DNA of 64,000 nucleotides from Variovorax dokdonensis (GTDB lineage Bacteria; Pseudomonadota; Gammaproteobacteria; Burkholderiales; Burkholderiaceae_C), in contig NZ_JASZYV010000003.1 of NCBI RefSeq assembly GCF_030316895.1, forward strand, positions 930,001 to 994,000, written 5' to 3'. Shown here in pieces: positions 7,405 through 16,015 of this stretch. The notes beneath the pieces are model-generated. The model was not told the origin of the DNA, did not search any database, and worked only from the letters and a program-made list of their open reading frames with translations. A program made the translations under genes and the position numbers. Positions within the stretch are counted from its first letter, which is position 1; each line of letters opens with the position of its first letter.

Positions 7405-9981
7405 ATGCTGGCCTTGCTGCGCACCTTCTCCTGGCGCGAATTGCGCCATCACCCCTGGCGCAGCAGCGCAGCGGTGATCGCGGTCATGCTGGGTGTGGCC
7501 TTGGCCTTCTCGGTGCAGCTCATCAACGCATCGGCGCTCGAGGAGTTTTCCAGTGCCGTTCGTTCGGTCAATGGGCAACCCGACCTGGAACTGAGGGCCG
7601 CCCAGGGCAGCTTCGACGAGCGCGTGTTCCCGCTGGTCGCCGGCGCGCCGCAGGTGGCATTGGCCAGCCCCGTTCTGGAAGCGCAAGTGCAGTGGCTGCA
7701 GGCGGACGGCAGCCGCGCCGGCCTACGGGTGATCGGCGTCGATGCCCTGGTGCTGCCAACGCTCGCGCCTTCGCTGATGCCCGTGCCCGCACCGGATGCG
7801 GATCGGCTGGCGGTGCTGTCGCCGAACCAGGCCTTTCTGAACCCGGCCGCGCAGGAACTTGCCGGCCCGCAGGCGCAACGCATCCGCATCGAAATCGGCG
7901 GCGAAGCACGCACGCTGCAGGTGGCCGGTCACGTCGCCGCCGGAGGCTCGCCGTTGGCCGTGATGGACATCGGCGCCGCCCAGGACCTGCTGGCGCGCCA
8001 GGGTCGACTGAGCCGCATCGACCTGCGCCTGCGGCCCGGTGCAGATCGCGCCGCGCTGGTCCGCGAGCTCGAGCAATCGCCGGCGTGGCCCAGCGGCATC
8101 CGGGTGGCCGAGCCGGGCGATGCCGCAGCGCGAGTGAGCAACCTGTCGCGCGCCTACCGCGTCAACCTGACGGTGCTGGCGCTGGTGGCCTTGTTCACCG
8201 GCGCCTTTCTGGTGTTCTCGGTGTTGTCGCTCAGCGTGGCCAAGAGGGCCCAGCAGTTCGCGCTGTTGGGTGTGTTGGGGCTCACGCCACGCGAGCGGCT
8301 GCGGCTGGTGATGCTGGAGTCCGGCGTGCTGGGCCTGATCGGCAGCCTGGCCGGACTGGCCTTCGGCACGGGCTTGGCGGCAGCGGCGCTGCGTCTGCTG
8401 GGCGGCGACTTGGGCGGCGGGTACTTTCCCGGCGTTCAGCCCACGCTGCGCTTCAGCCCGGTGGCAGCCGCCGCCTACGGCCTGCTCGGGCTGCTTGCGG
8501 CGTTGGTCGGGGGCTGGTGGCCGGCGCGCGCCGCGCAGGTCATGCCCGAAGCCCAGACGCTCAAGGGCCTTGGCGCGACGCAGGCGGCGTCCGGCTCGCG
8601 ACGCTCGCGCTGGCTGGGAATCGGGCTCATGCTGGCCGGCGGCGTGCTGGCGCTCGCCCCGCCCGTGTTCGGCGTGCCGGTGGCCGCCTATCTCGCGGTG
8701 GGCTTGCTGCTGGTCGGCGGCATCGCCACGCTGCCGCTGCTCATCCAGGCGCTCTACGACCGTCTCGCGCCCTGGCTGGAGCCGCACCTGTTGCCCATGC
8801 TGGCGCTGGAACGCGCCCGCCGAATGCGCGGCACAGCGGCGGTGGCGGTGAGCGGCGTGGTCGCGAGCCTGAGCCTGGCCGTGGCACTGACGGTGATGGT
8901 CGCCAGCTTTCGCGACTCGGTGGCGCACTGGCTCGACGCCGTGCTGCCCGCACAGCTTTATCTGCGCGGCGCAGGCAGCGGCGCATCGACCGCGGGCGCG
9001 TTGGATGCCGCGGCCTTCGACCCGGCGTTCGTGCAGGCCGTCGGCGCGCTGCCCGGCGTGGCGCGCACGGCCACGCTGCGCACACGCTCGCTGCTGCTCG
9101 ACAGCACGCGCCCGCCGGTGACCTTGATCGCACGTTCCATCTCCGGCGATGCTGCGAGCGAACTGCCGCTGGTCGGCGAGCTGAAGCCGGTGCCGGCCGG
9201 TGCCGTCGCCATCTATGTGAGCGAGGCGATGGTCGACCTCTATGGAGCCAGGCCGGGCCAGGTGTTCGAACCGCTGGCGCGAGTCTTCGAGATGCCGCAA
9301 GGACAGCGCGCGCCTTCCTTCTTCGTGGCCGGTGTCTGGCGCGACTACGTGCGGCAGTTCGGTGCCATCACGCTGAGTGCGCGGGACTTCGAGACGCTGA
9401 CCGGAGAACGCGCGGTGAGCGACGTCGCCATCTGGCTGCGAGAGGGCGCAAGCGAAGAAGCCGTGCAATCCTCGCTGCGCGAACTCGCAGCGCGGCGCCT
9501 GGGCAGTGCGGAGGCTGTCGAGATCAATGCTGCAGGTGCGATCCGCGCCAACTCGCTGCGCATTTTCGATCGCAGCTTCGCCGTGACGTATTGGCTTCAG
9601 GCGGTAGCGATCGGCATCGGCCTGTTCGGCATTGCGGCGAGCTTCAGCGCGCAGGTGCTGGCGCGGCGGCGTGAATTCGGCTTGCTCACGCATCTGGGCT
9701 TCACGCGCGGGCAGGTGCTGGCCGTGGTGGCAGGCGAAGGCGCGGCCTGGACGGCCGTTGGTGCGCTGGCGGGACTCGCGCTCGGCCTGGCGGTGTCACT
9801 GGTGCTGGTGCACGTGGTGAACCCGCAGAGCTTTCATTGGACGATGGATCTCGCCGTGCCGTGGCTACGGCTGGCGCTGCTGTGCGCGGCGGTGATGGTG
9901 GCGGGCACGCTCACAGCCTGGCTGTCGGGTCGTGCGGCGGCCGGCCGCGATGCGGTGCTGGCCGTGAAAGAGGATTGGTAG
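7405..9981 (+). CDS. FtsX-like ABC permease (AttF/YbbP-like)
   Basis: 858-residue inner-membrane permease with two FtsX cores. Hydrophobic segments lie near residues 20-42 (AVIAVMLGVALAFSV), 255-280, 300-330, 350-372, 405-450, about 485-505, 735-760, 785-808 and 825-845. Large soluble, presumably periplasmic domains lie at about 45-250 and 510-730. This layout matches YbbP/AttF-type permeases that work with LolD-like ATPases on lipids or hydrophobic compounds rather than in solute import. The start ATG at 7405 follows AAGAAGGT (7389-7396). A five-codon frame (ATG at 7388, stop 7403-7405) overlaps the start and is probably just the ribosome site. Substrate is unknown. Confidence 0.87.
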   Translation: MLALLRTFSWRELRHHPWRSSAAVIAVMLGVALAFSVQLINASALEEFSSAVRSVNGQPDLELRAAQGSFDERVFPLVAGAPQVALASPVLEAQVQWLQADGSRAGLRVIGVDALVLPTLAPSLMPVPAPDADRLAVLSPNQAFLNPAAQELAGPQAQRIRIEIGGEARTLQVAGHVAAGGSPLAVMDIGAAQDLLARQGRLSRIDLRLRPGADRAALVRELEQSPAWPSGIRVAEPGDAAARVSNLSRAYRVNLTVLALVALFTGAFLVFSVLSLSVAKRAQQFALLGVLGLTPRERLRLVMLESGVLGLIGSLAGLAFGTGLAAAALRLLGGDLGGGYFPGVQPTLRFSPVAAAAYGLLGLLAALVGGWWPARAAQVMPEAQTLKGLGATQAASGSRRSRWLGIGLMLAGGVLALAPPVFGVPVAAYLAVGLLLVGGIATLPLLIQALYDRLAPWLEPHLLPMLALERARRMRGTAAVAVSGVVASLSLAVALTVMVASFRDSVAHWLDAVLPAQLYLRGAGSGASTAGALDAAAFDPAFVQAVGALPGVARTATLRTRSLLLDSTRPPVTLIARSISGDAASELPLVGELKPVPAGAVAIYVSEAMVDLYGARPGQVFEPLARVFEMPQGQRAPSFFVAGVWRDYVRQFGAITLSARDFETLTGERAVSDVAIWLREGASEEAVQSSLRELAARRLGSAEAVEINAAGAIRANSLRIFDRSFAVTYWLQAVAIGIGLFGIAASFSAQVLARRREFGLLTHLGFTRGQVLAVVAGEGAAWTAVGALAGLALGLAVSLVLVHVVNPQSFHWTMDLAVPWLRLALLCAAVMVAGTLTAWLSGRAAAGRDAVLAVKEDW

Positions 9982-10031
9982 CCGTCGCCCTGCGCCGTGC
10001 AAGCACCGCGCAGAGCGAGCCGCTCGCGAGT

Positions 10032-10232
10032 TCAGCTGGCTGCGGCCGTCTTCGGGGCCTTCTTGCTGGCCATGTGCTTCTTGCTGCTCTTCTTCGAGCT
10101 TTGCTTGCTCGACTTGGCCTTGGTGGAGTGGGCGCTGGTGGCGGGCTTGGCGGCGTCGGTCGTCGCTGCGAACGACGAACCGGCGGCCAGGGCAAATGCG
10201 GCAGCGATGAGGGAAAGGGCAATGCGCTTCAT
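10032..10232 (-). CDS. Small secreted lysine-rich protein
   Basis: 66-residue protein not assignable to a family. A signal peptide (MKRIALSLIAAAFALAAGSSFA, likely cut after about residue 22) precedes a mature part of about 44 residues that is almost only Lys, Ser, Ala and Thr, with 11 lysines in paired runs (KSSKQSSKKSSKKHMASKK). The in-frame extension to 10409 is rejected because it lacks a signal and reads through the facing promoter area. The gene lies on the opposite strand between the permease and the lipocalin-like gene. Composition resembles acid-shock (Asr-like) or histone-like tail proteins, which gives no firm function. Confidence 0.6.
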   Translation of the reverse strand: MKRIALSLIAAAFALAAGSSFAATTDAAKPATSAHSTKAKSSKQSSKKSSKKHMASKKAPKTAAAS

Positions 10233-10375
10233 GGTATGAGATGTTGGAGTGAGGAAGCGACCCGTACAACGCGCACGAGTCACGATGTTTAACGCGGCCG
10301 AAGAAGCACGGATGACTGCCGCACCACTTTTCTTTTTTGCCCGCACGCTCGAATGCAAGCAAGGACAATCACAAC

Positions 10376-11494
10376 GTGACTCGCAAGGAAAGCCCATTGA
10401 AAGCATCACCCGCCGATCTGCAGCGCCGACGGCTGCTCGCCTTCGCAGGTGCGACAGGACTGGTGGGTTGGGCGCCCCTGCCCGCGTGGGCGCAGACGAT
10501 GCAAGGCCCGGTGTTTCCCCGCGACTTCGGCAGTCATCCGGAGTTCGCCACCGAGTGGTGGTACATCACCGGCAATGCGCGCACGTCGGCGGGCGCGGCG
10601 CGCGAGTTCGGTTTTCAACTGACCTTCTTCCGCTCGCGCGTGGCCGCCGCGCAGCCCATCCAGTCGGCCTTTGCCGCGCGCCAGTTGATCTTCGCGCATG
10701 CCGCGATCACCGATCTGCAAGGCCAGCGTCAAGTGCACGACCAGCGCATTGCGCGTGCCGGCATGGGCGTGGCTTTCGCCAGCGAGCAGGACACCGACGT
10801 GCAGTTGCGTGACTGGCGCCTGCGACGCGATGCCGCGAGCCGCCGCTACGAGGCTCGCCTGCCGGCGTCCGACTTCGGACTCTCTCTCAACTTCGCGCCC
10901 ACGCAACCGGTCCTGTTGCAAGGCAAGGCCGGCCTTTCGCAAAAAGGGCCGGAGCCGCAGGCCTTCAGCCACTACTACAGCGAGCCGCAGCTGAGCGCCT
11001 CGGGGACGCTGCAGGTGCTCGGTCAGGAGTTCGCCGTTCAAGGCCGGGCCTGGCTGGACCATGAGTGGAGCGATGGCTACCTGCCCGATCGCGCCGTGGG
11101 CTGGGACTGGATCGGCATGAACCTCGACGACGGCAGTGCGTTGATGGCGTTCATCATGCGCGACCGCGACGGCAAGACCGTGTGGGCCGGCGGGAGCTTC
11201 CGCGATGCGGCTGGTGCAAGGCGCGTCTTTGCTGCAGACGAGGTCCATTTCGCCGCGGGTCGCGTCTGGCAAAGCGCGGCAACGCAGGCACGCTATCCGG
11301 TGGAGTGGACGGTGGGCACGCCGTCGGGGACCTTTGTCGTGCGCACGCTGCTCGACAACCAGGAACTCGACAGCCGCGGCTCCACCGGCACGGTGTATTG
11401 GGAAGGCCTGTGCGACCTTCTCGACACGCAGGGCCAACGCGTGGGCCGCGGCTACCTGGAAATGACGGGCTACGCGGCGCCCCTGAAGATGTAG
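10376..11494 (+). CDS. AttH/CrtC-like lipocalin-family secreted protein
   Basis: About 372 residues, related to the lipocalin-like AttH and carotenoid 1,2-hydratase (CrtC) family. The N terminus has an Arg-rich signal (QRRRLLAFAG...PAWAQ), possibly Tat-type. The diagnostic motif is EFATEWWYITGNA, followed by paired beta-rich halves (RAWLDHEWSDGYL in the second). In genomes with att-type modules the protein is encoded beside a LolD-like ATPase and FtsX permease, as here, and probably binds or processes a hydrophobic ligand outside the cytoplasm. Start is uncertain: GTG 10376 (AAGGA 10 nt upstream) or TTG 10397 (AAGGAA 6 nt upstream). Carotenoid hydration itself is unsupported, as no carotenoid genes are near. 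Confidence 0.8.
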   Translation: MTRKESPLKASPADLQRRRLLAFAGATGLVGWAPLPAWAQTMQGPVFPRDFGSHPEFATEWWYITGNARTSAGAAREFGFQLTFFRSRVAAAQPIQSAFAARQLIFAHAAITDLQGQRQVHDQRIARAGMGVAFASEQDTDVQLRDWRLRRDAASRRYEARLPASDFGLSLNFAPTQPVLLQGKAGLSQKGPEPQAFSHYYSEPQLSASGTLQVLGQEFAVQGRAWLDHEWSDGYLPDRAVGWDWIGMNLDDGSALMAFIMRDRDGKTVWAGGSFRDAAGARRVFAADEVHFAAGRVWQSAATQARYPVEWTVGTPSGTFVVRTLLDNQELDSRGSTGTVYWEGLCDLLDTQGQRVGRGYLEMTGYAAPLKM

Positions 11495-11501
11495 AGCGCC
11501 C

Positions 11502-12713
11502 TCAGCGCGCGAGCATCCACCCACCGATCGCCGCGAACGCGACGACCACAACGGCCGACTGTCGGCCGATCGTCAACAAGCCGAGTGCGGCCACGGCCAG
11601 GGCGACATCGGACCACGAATGGATCGCGCTGGTCCACACCGGGTTGTACAGCGCGGCCGCCAGGATGCCGACCACCGCGGCATTGACCCCGGCCATCGCG
11701 CGCCGCACATCGTCCCGCTGTCTCAAGCCTTCCCAGAATGGCAACGCACCCGCCACGAGCAGGAAGCCAGGCAGGAAGATGGCCAGCAGCAGAACCAGTC
11801 CGCCCGTCCATCCACCCAACGGCGTCGTCATCGCCGCGCCGAGATAGGCCGCCAACGTGAACAGTGGCCCCGGCACTGCCTGGGCGGCGCCGTATCCGGC
11901 CAGGAAGGCATCGTTGCTCACCCAACCGTTGGGCACCACGCTGGCCTGTAGCAAAGGCAGCACCACATGGCCGCCGCCGAAGACGAGCGCGCCAGACCGG
12001 TACACGGCGGCCACGGCCGACAGCGCCGGCAGCTGCGCGACGGCGGCCAGGACCGGCAGCAGCGCGAGCAGGAGGAAAAATAGCAGCAGCAGGATCGCGC
12101 CGGTCTTCTTGCTGACGCCGTACTCGTGATGCCTGGGATGCGGTGCGTGCCGCAGTCGCAGCGCCCAGCGACCGACGATGGCGCCCGCGACGATCGCGGC
12201 CAGCTGCCCGAAGACCGAGGGCACGGCCGCCACCAGCAACGCGGCGGCGATTGCGATGCCCGCCCTCTGCCAATCGGGGCACAGCGAGCGCGCCATCGCG
12301 ACGACGGCCTGTGCGACAACGGCGACCGCCGCGATCTTCAGCCCCTGCAGCACGCCAGATTGGGACAGCCCTGCCCATCGCGTGAAGCCGATCGCCAAGA
12401 GGATGAGCGCCACGGCGGAAGGCAATGTGAAGCCGGCCCAGGCACCCAACGCACCCAGCCAGCCCGCGCGGCCCAGTCCGATGGCCATGCCGACCTGGCT
12501 GCTGGCCGGCCCCGGAAGAAACTGGCAGAGCGCGACCAGGTCCGCGTACGACCTGTCATCGAGCCAGGCGCGACGCTCGACGAACTCCGCGCGAAAGTAG
12601 CCCAGGTGCGCGACCGGGCCACCGAAGGCAGTCAGCCCCATCTTCAGGAAGGCCACGAAGACCTCCAGGGCCGAATGCGATGCGGCAGGCCTTCGTGGCG
12701 AGGTGTTGGGCAT
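11502..12713 (-). CDS. chrA: Chromate transporter ChrA (two-domain)
   Basis: 403-residue inner-membrane protein of the CHR superfamily in its long, bidomain form. The N-terminal half has TAFGGPVAHLGYF and CQFLPGPASSQVGMAIG; the C-terminal half has the repeated pattern FGGGHVVLPLLQ and GAAQAVPGPLFTLAAYLGA. Members export chromate using the membrane potential. It stands alone on the minus strand, tail-to-tail with the lipocalin-like gene (7 bp gap). No chrB regulator is adjacent. Sulfate or another oxyanion as the real substrate cannot be excluded. Confidence 0.9.
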   Translation of the reverse strand: MPNTSPRRPAASHSALEVFVAFLKMGLTAFGGPVAHLGYFRAEFVERRAWLDDRSYADLVALCQFLPGPASSQVGMAIGLGRAGWLGALGAWAGFTLPSAVALILLAIGFTRWAGLSQSGVLQGLKIAAVAVVAQAVVAMARSLCPDWQRAGIAIAAALLVAAVPSVFGQLAAIVAGAIVGRWALRLRHAPHPRHHEYGVSKKTGAILLLLFFLLLALLPVLAAVAQLPALSAVAAVYRSGALVFGGGHVVLPLLQASVVPNGWVSNDAFLAGYGAAQAVPGPLFTLAAYLGAAMTTPLGGWTGGLVLLLAIFLPGFLLVAGALPFWEGLRQRDDVRRAMAGVNAAVVGILAAALYNPVWTSAIHSWSDVALAVAALGLLTIGRQSAVVVVAFAAIGGWMLAR

Positions 12714-12735
12714 GGCGCCCGAACGGCTTGCGGGC

Positions 12736-13722
12736 CTATCCGCCCCGCGCGCGCCGCCGGTCGAAAAAGGCGATCACCTCACCCATGATGCCGCGGCGGA
12801 AGGCCAGCACGCACACCACGAAGATCAGGCCCGTGACGATGGTGACGGACTCGCCCAGCGTGCGGAACCAGTCGACATGGCTCAGCGACGCCAGCAGGTC
12901 ACCGAACTCGCCGACCTTGTTCTCCACCAGCACCACCACGGCAGAACCCACCAGCGGGCCCGACAAGGTGCCCAGGCCGCCCACCAGCGTCATCAGGATG
13001 ACGTGGCCGGACGCGCTCCAGTGAACGTCCGACAAGGTGGCAAAGCCCAGCACCAGCGCCTTGAGCGAGCCAGCCAGACCCGAGATGGCGGCCGAGATGA
13101 CAAAGGCCAACAGCTTGTAGCGATTGACCTCGTAGCCCAGCGAGATGGCGCGCGGCTCGTTCTCCTTGATGCCCTTGAGCACCTGGCCGAACGGCGAATG
13201 GATGGTGCGTGCGATGAGCAGGAAGGCGGCCACCACGATGACGATCGTCACGTAGTAGAGCGTCAGGTCGTCGCGCAGGCTGACGATGCCGAACAGCTTG
13301 CCTCTGGGCACGCCCTGCAAGCCATCTTCGCCGTGGGTGAAGGGCGCCTGCAGCGCGATGAAGTAGATCAGCTGCGCCAGCGCGAGCGTGATCATCGCGA
13401 AGTAGATGCCTTGCCGGCGTATGGCCAGCCATCCGAAAGCCAGGCCGAGCAAGGCGCCCACACCGGTGCCCAGGAGCAAACCCAGTTCCGGCGTGAAGCC
13501 CCATACCTTCATCGCGTGGCCGGCCGCGTAGGCCGCGCCGCCAAAGAAGGCCGCGTGCCCGAATGAAAGCAGGCCCGTATAGCCCAGCAGCAGGTTGAAT
13601 GCCGATGCGAACAGTGCGAAGCAAAGCAGCTTCATCACGAACACGGGATAGAAGCCGATGAACGGTGCCACCAGCAACCCGGCCAGCAGCAGGAGATAGA
13701 CGACGAGGGATATCTTCTTCAT
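12736..13722 (-). CDS. livM: Branched-chain amino acid ABC permease LivM
   Basis: 328-residue membrane permease of the LivHM family, last gene of the livGFKHM set. Hydrophobic segments run through most of the chain (YLLLLAGLLVAPFIGFYPVFV, LLLGYTGLLSFGHAAFFG, AISGLAGSLKALVLG, ILMTLVGGLGTLSGPLVGSAVVV). The conserved cytoplasmic loop for the ATPases is the KGIKENEPRAISLGYEVNRYKLLAF stretch (about 185-210). It pairs with LivH, whose stop is 13 bp upstream, to form the transmembrane channel. Confidence 0.92.
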   Translation of the reverse strand: MKKISLVVYLLLLAGLLVAPFIGFYPVFVMKLLCFALFASAFNLLLGYTGLLSFGHAAFFGGAAYAAGHAMKVWGFTPELGLLLGTGVGALLGLAFGWLAIRRQGIYFAMITLALAQLIYFIALQAPFTHGEDGLQGVPRGKLFGIVSLRDDLTLYYVTIVIVVAAFLLIARTIHSPFGQVLKGIKENEPRAISLGYEVNRYKLLAFVISAAISGLAGSLKALVLGFATLSDVHWSASGHVILMTLVGGLGTLSGPLVGSAVVVLVENKVGEFGDLLASLSHVDWFRTLGESVTIVTGLIFVVCVLAFRRGIMGEVIAFFDRRRARGG

Positions 13723-13735
13723 GGTCTTGCCTCGC

Positions 13736-14611
13736 TCACTTCTCGCTGCCGAACAGGCCGGCGGGGCGCAGCAACAGCACCACGACCATGATCAGGAAGA
13801 CGACGGTGGACGACGCTTCGGGATAGAACACCTTGGTCAACCCCTCGATCAGGCCCAGTCCCAGGCCGGTCAGGATGGCGCCCATGATGGAGCCCATGCC
13901 CCCGATCACCACCACGGCGAAGACGACGATGATCAGGTTCTGCCCCATCAGCGGCGAGACCTGAATGACGGGCGCCGCCAGCACGCCGGCAAAGGCCGCA
14001 AGCGCCACGCCGAAGCCGTAGGTGAGCGTGACCATCAGCGGAACGTTCACGCCGAAGGCCTCGACCAGGCGCGGGTTTTCGGTGCCTGCACGAAGGTAGG
14101 CGCCCAGGCGGGTCTTCTCGATGGCCCACCAGGTGGCAAAGCACACCACGAGCGAAGCCACCACCACCCATGCGCGGTAGTTGGGCAGGAACATGAAGCC
14201 CAGGTTGGTGGCGCCACGCAACTGCTCCGGCGCGCTGTAGGCAAGGCCCGAGACGCCGTAGATCGAACGGAAGCCGCCCTCCAGCAAGAGCGTGATGCCC
14301 AGCGTGAGCAACAGGCCGTAGAGATGGTCGAGCTTGTAGATCCAGCGCAGCAGCGATCGCTCGACCACCATGCCGAACAGGCCGATCAGGATCGGTGCCG
14401 CAATCAGCATCACCCAGTAGTTGATGCCGAAATAGGTGGCGGCCATCCACGTGGCGATGGCGCCCATCATGAAGAACGCGCCGTGCGCGAAATTGATGAC
14501 GTTGAGCAGGCCGAAGATCACCGCCAGCCCAAGGCTGAGGATCGCGTAGAACGACCCGTTGACCAGCCCCAGCAGGAGCTGGCTGAGCAGAGCGGGCATT
14601 GAAATGGTCAT
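13736..14611 (-). CDS. livH: Branched-chain amino acid ABC permease LivH
   Basis: 291-residue permease of the LivH family. Seen: GLVNGSFYAILSLGLAVIFG and INFAHGAFFMMGA near the N terminus, both characteristic of LivH, then further hydrophobic stretches and a C-terminal FLIMVVVLLLRPAGLFGSEK. The ATPase-contact loop is around RAGTENPRLVEAFGVNV. It lies downstream of livK across a 108-bp gap that holds a strong hairpin, and directly before livM. Confidence 0.92.
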   Translation of the reverse strand: MTISMPALLSQLLLGLVNGSFYAILSLGLAVIFGLLNVINFAHGAFFMMGAIATWMAATYFGINYWVMLIAAPILIGLFGMVVERSLLRWIYKLDHLYGLLLTLGITLLLEGGFRSIYGVSGLAYSAPEQLRGATNLGFMFLPNYRAWVVVASLVVCFATWWAIEKTRLGAYLRAGTENPRLVEAFGVNVPLMVTLTYGFGVALAAFAGVLAAPVIQVSPLMGQNLIIVVFAVVVIGGMGSIMGAILTGLGLGLIEGLTKVFYPEASSTVVFLIMVVVLLLRPAGLFGSEK

Positions 14612-14657
14612 GAGAGCGAAGCGGTGTCAGTCGTAAGGCACGTTGGATCGAAGCACC

Positions 14658-14689
14658 GCGGCCAGGCCCCGAGGGCCCTGGCCGCGGCG
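14658..14689 (-). other. Strong hairpin between livK and livH
   Basis: Perfect 11-bp inverted repeat CCGCGGCCAGG / CCTGGCCGCGG with a GC-rich 10-nt loop, about 30 nt after the livK stop in the direction of transcription. No T-run follows. Such intercistronic structures after binding-protein genes commonly protect the upstream message or reduce read-through; that role is inferred. Confidence 0.5.
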
Positions 14690-14719
14690 CGGCTGGTCAG
14701 GCAGATGCCGCCTGCCCGG

Positions 14720-15919
14720 TCATTTCCACAGGGCGCACTTGGTTTCGGCCTTGGTGGTGTAGACCTCGTCGCCCTTGATGGTCTTGACCACCTTCAGCAG
14801 ATCCCACGGGCCCTTGGATTCGCTCGGCTTCTTGGCCTCGACCAGCAGCATGTCGTGCACCATGCGGCCGTCGGGGCGGATGACGCCCTTGGCATAGAAG
14901 TCGTTGATCGGCGTCTTCTTGAGCTGCTCCATCACCTTGTCGGCATCGGTCGTGCCGGCCGCCTTGACGGCGTTCAGGTAGGCCATGGTGGCGGAGTAGT
15001 CCGCGGCCTGGATGTCGCTCGGCTTGTTGCCCGTCTTGGCTTCGTAGCGCGTGGCCCACTTGCGAGTCTCGTCGTTGTAGTCCCAGTACCAGCTGGTCGT
15101 GTGCAGCAGGCCCTGCGTGGCTTGCAGGCCCAGGCTCTTCACGTCGGTCAGGAACACCAGCAGGCCGGCCAGCTTCATGGTCTTGTCGATGCCGAATTCC
15201 TTGGCGGCCTTGATCGAGTTGACGGTGTCGCCGCCCGCGTTGGCCAAGCCCAGCACCTGTGCGCCCGAGCTTTGCGCCTGCAGCAGGAACGAAGAGAAGT
15301 CCGACGCGTTGAGCGGCGCGCGCACCGCGCCCTTGACCTCGCCGCCCTTGGCCTTCACGACCTTGGTGGTGTCAGCTTCCAGCGCGTGGCCGAAGGCATA
15401 GTCGGCCGTCAGGAAGAACCAGCTCTTGCCGCCGGTGTCGACCACCGCGCCGCCCGTGCCCTTGGCCAGGGCCACCGTGTCGTAGGCATAGTGAACGATG
15501 TAGGGGCTGCACTGTTCGTTGGTGAGCGCCGATGTCGCGGTGCCGTTGGTCATGAACACGCGCTTCTTCTCGGTCGCCACCTTGGCCACCGCGAGGCCCA
15601 CGCCCGAGTTGGTGCCGTGGAAGATCATGGTGGCGCCGGCGGTGTCGATCCACTCGCGCGCCTTGGAGGCACCGATGTCGGCCTTGTTCTGGTGATCGGC
15701 CGTGAGCAGCTCGATGGGCTGGCCCAGTGCCTTGCCGCCGAAGTCGTCGATGGCCATCTGGATGGCGGCGGCGCCACCCTTGCCTTCCAGGTCGGCGTAG
15801 AGGCCGGACATGTCGGTCTCGAAGCCGATCACGACCTTCTGCTGTTGTGCCTGTACGGCATGGCTGGCCAGGCCCGCGATACCGAGCACCAGGACCAGAG
15901 CTTTCAGATTGCGCTTCAT
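14720..15919 (-). CDS. livK: Branched-chain amino acid ABC substrate-binding protein LivK
   Basis: 399-residue periplasmic binding protein of the Leu/Ile/Val (Peripla_BP_6) family. A Sec signal peptide (LKALVLVLGIAGLASHAVQAQ) is followed by VVIGFETDMSGLYADLEGKGG and the two-lobe fold; it ends in KCALWK. The start is preceded by AGGAGA. It is the third gene of the operon, after livG and livF, and precedes the permeases. The ligand could be a related amino acid, amide or short acid rather than Leu/Ile/Val, since this family is broad. Confidence 0.9.
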   Translation of the reverse strand: MKRNLKALVLVLGIAGLASHAVQAQQQKVVIGFETDMSGLYADLEGKGGAAAIQMAIDDFGGKALGQPIELLTADHQNKADIGASKAREWIDTAGATMIFHGTNSGVGLAVAKVATEKKRVFMTNGTATSALTNEQCSPYIVHYAYDTVALAKGTGGAVVDTGGKSWFFLTADYAFGHALEADTTKVVKAKGGEVKGAVRAPLNASDFSSFLLQAQSSGAQVLGLANAGGDTVNSIKAAKEFGIDKTMKLAGLLVFLTDVKSLGLQATQGLLHTTSWYWDYNDETRKWATRYEAKTGNKPSDIQAADYSATMAYLNAVKAAGTTDADKVMEQLKKTPINDFYAKGVIRPDGRMVHDMLLVEAKKPSESKGPWDLLKVVKTIKGDEVYTTKAETKCALWK

Positions 15920-16015
15920 GGAGTGTCTCCTTGGGTGGTTTTCAAAGCTGTTGAAGGGTTGGGGAAACGGGGAGCGAACAGCGCCCCGCGGCGAAATCTT
16001 TGCATTCGGTCGGTG

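Noticed and set aside
7692..9693. Two open frames of about 660 codons over the FtsX permease, one per strand
   Set aside because: Both are Arg/Ala/Gly-rich frame shadows; the 858-residue permease frame has membrane segments and a start with a ribosome site.
10376..11494. Annotating the AttH-like gene as a carotenoid hydratase
   Set aside because: Only the shared CrtC/AttH fold supports it; no carotenoid genes are near, while the adjacent ABC genes fit the att-type module.
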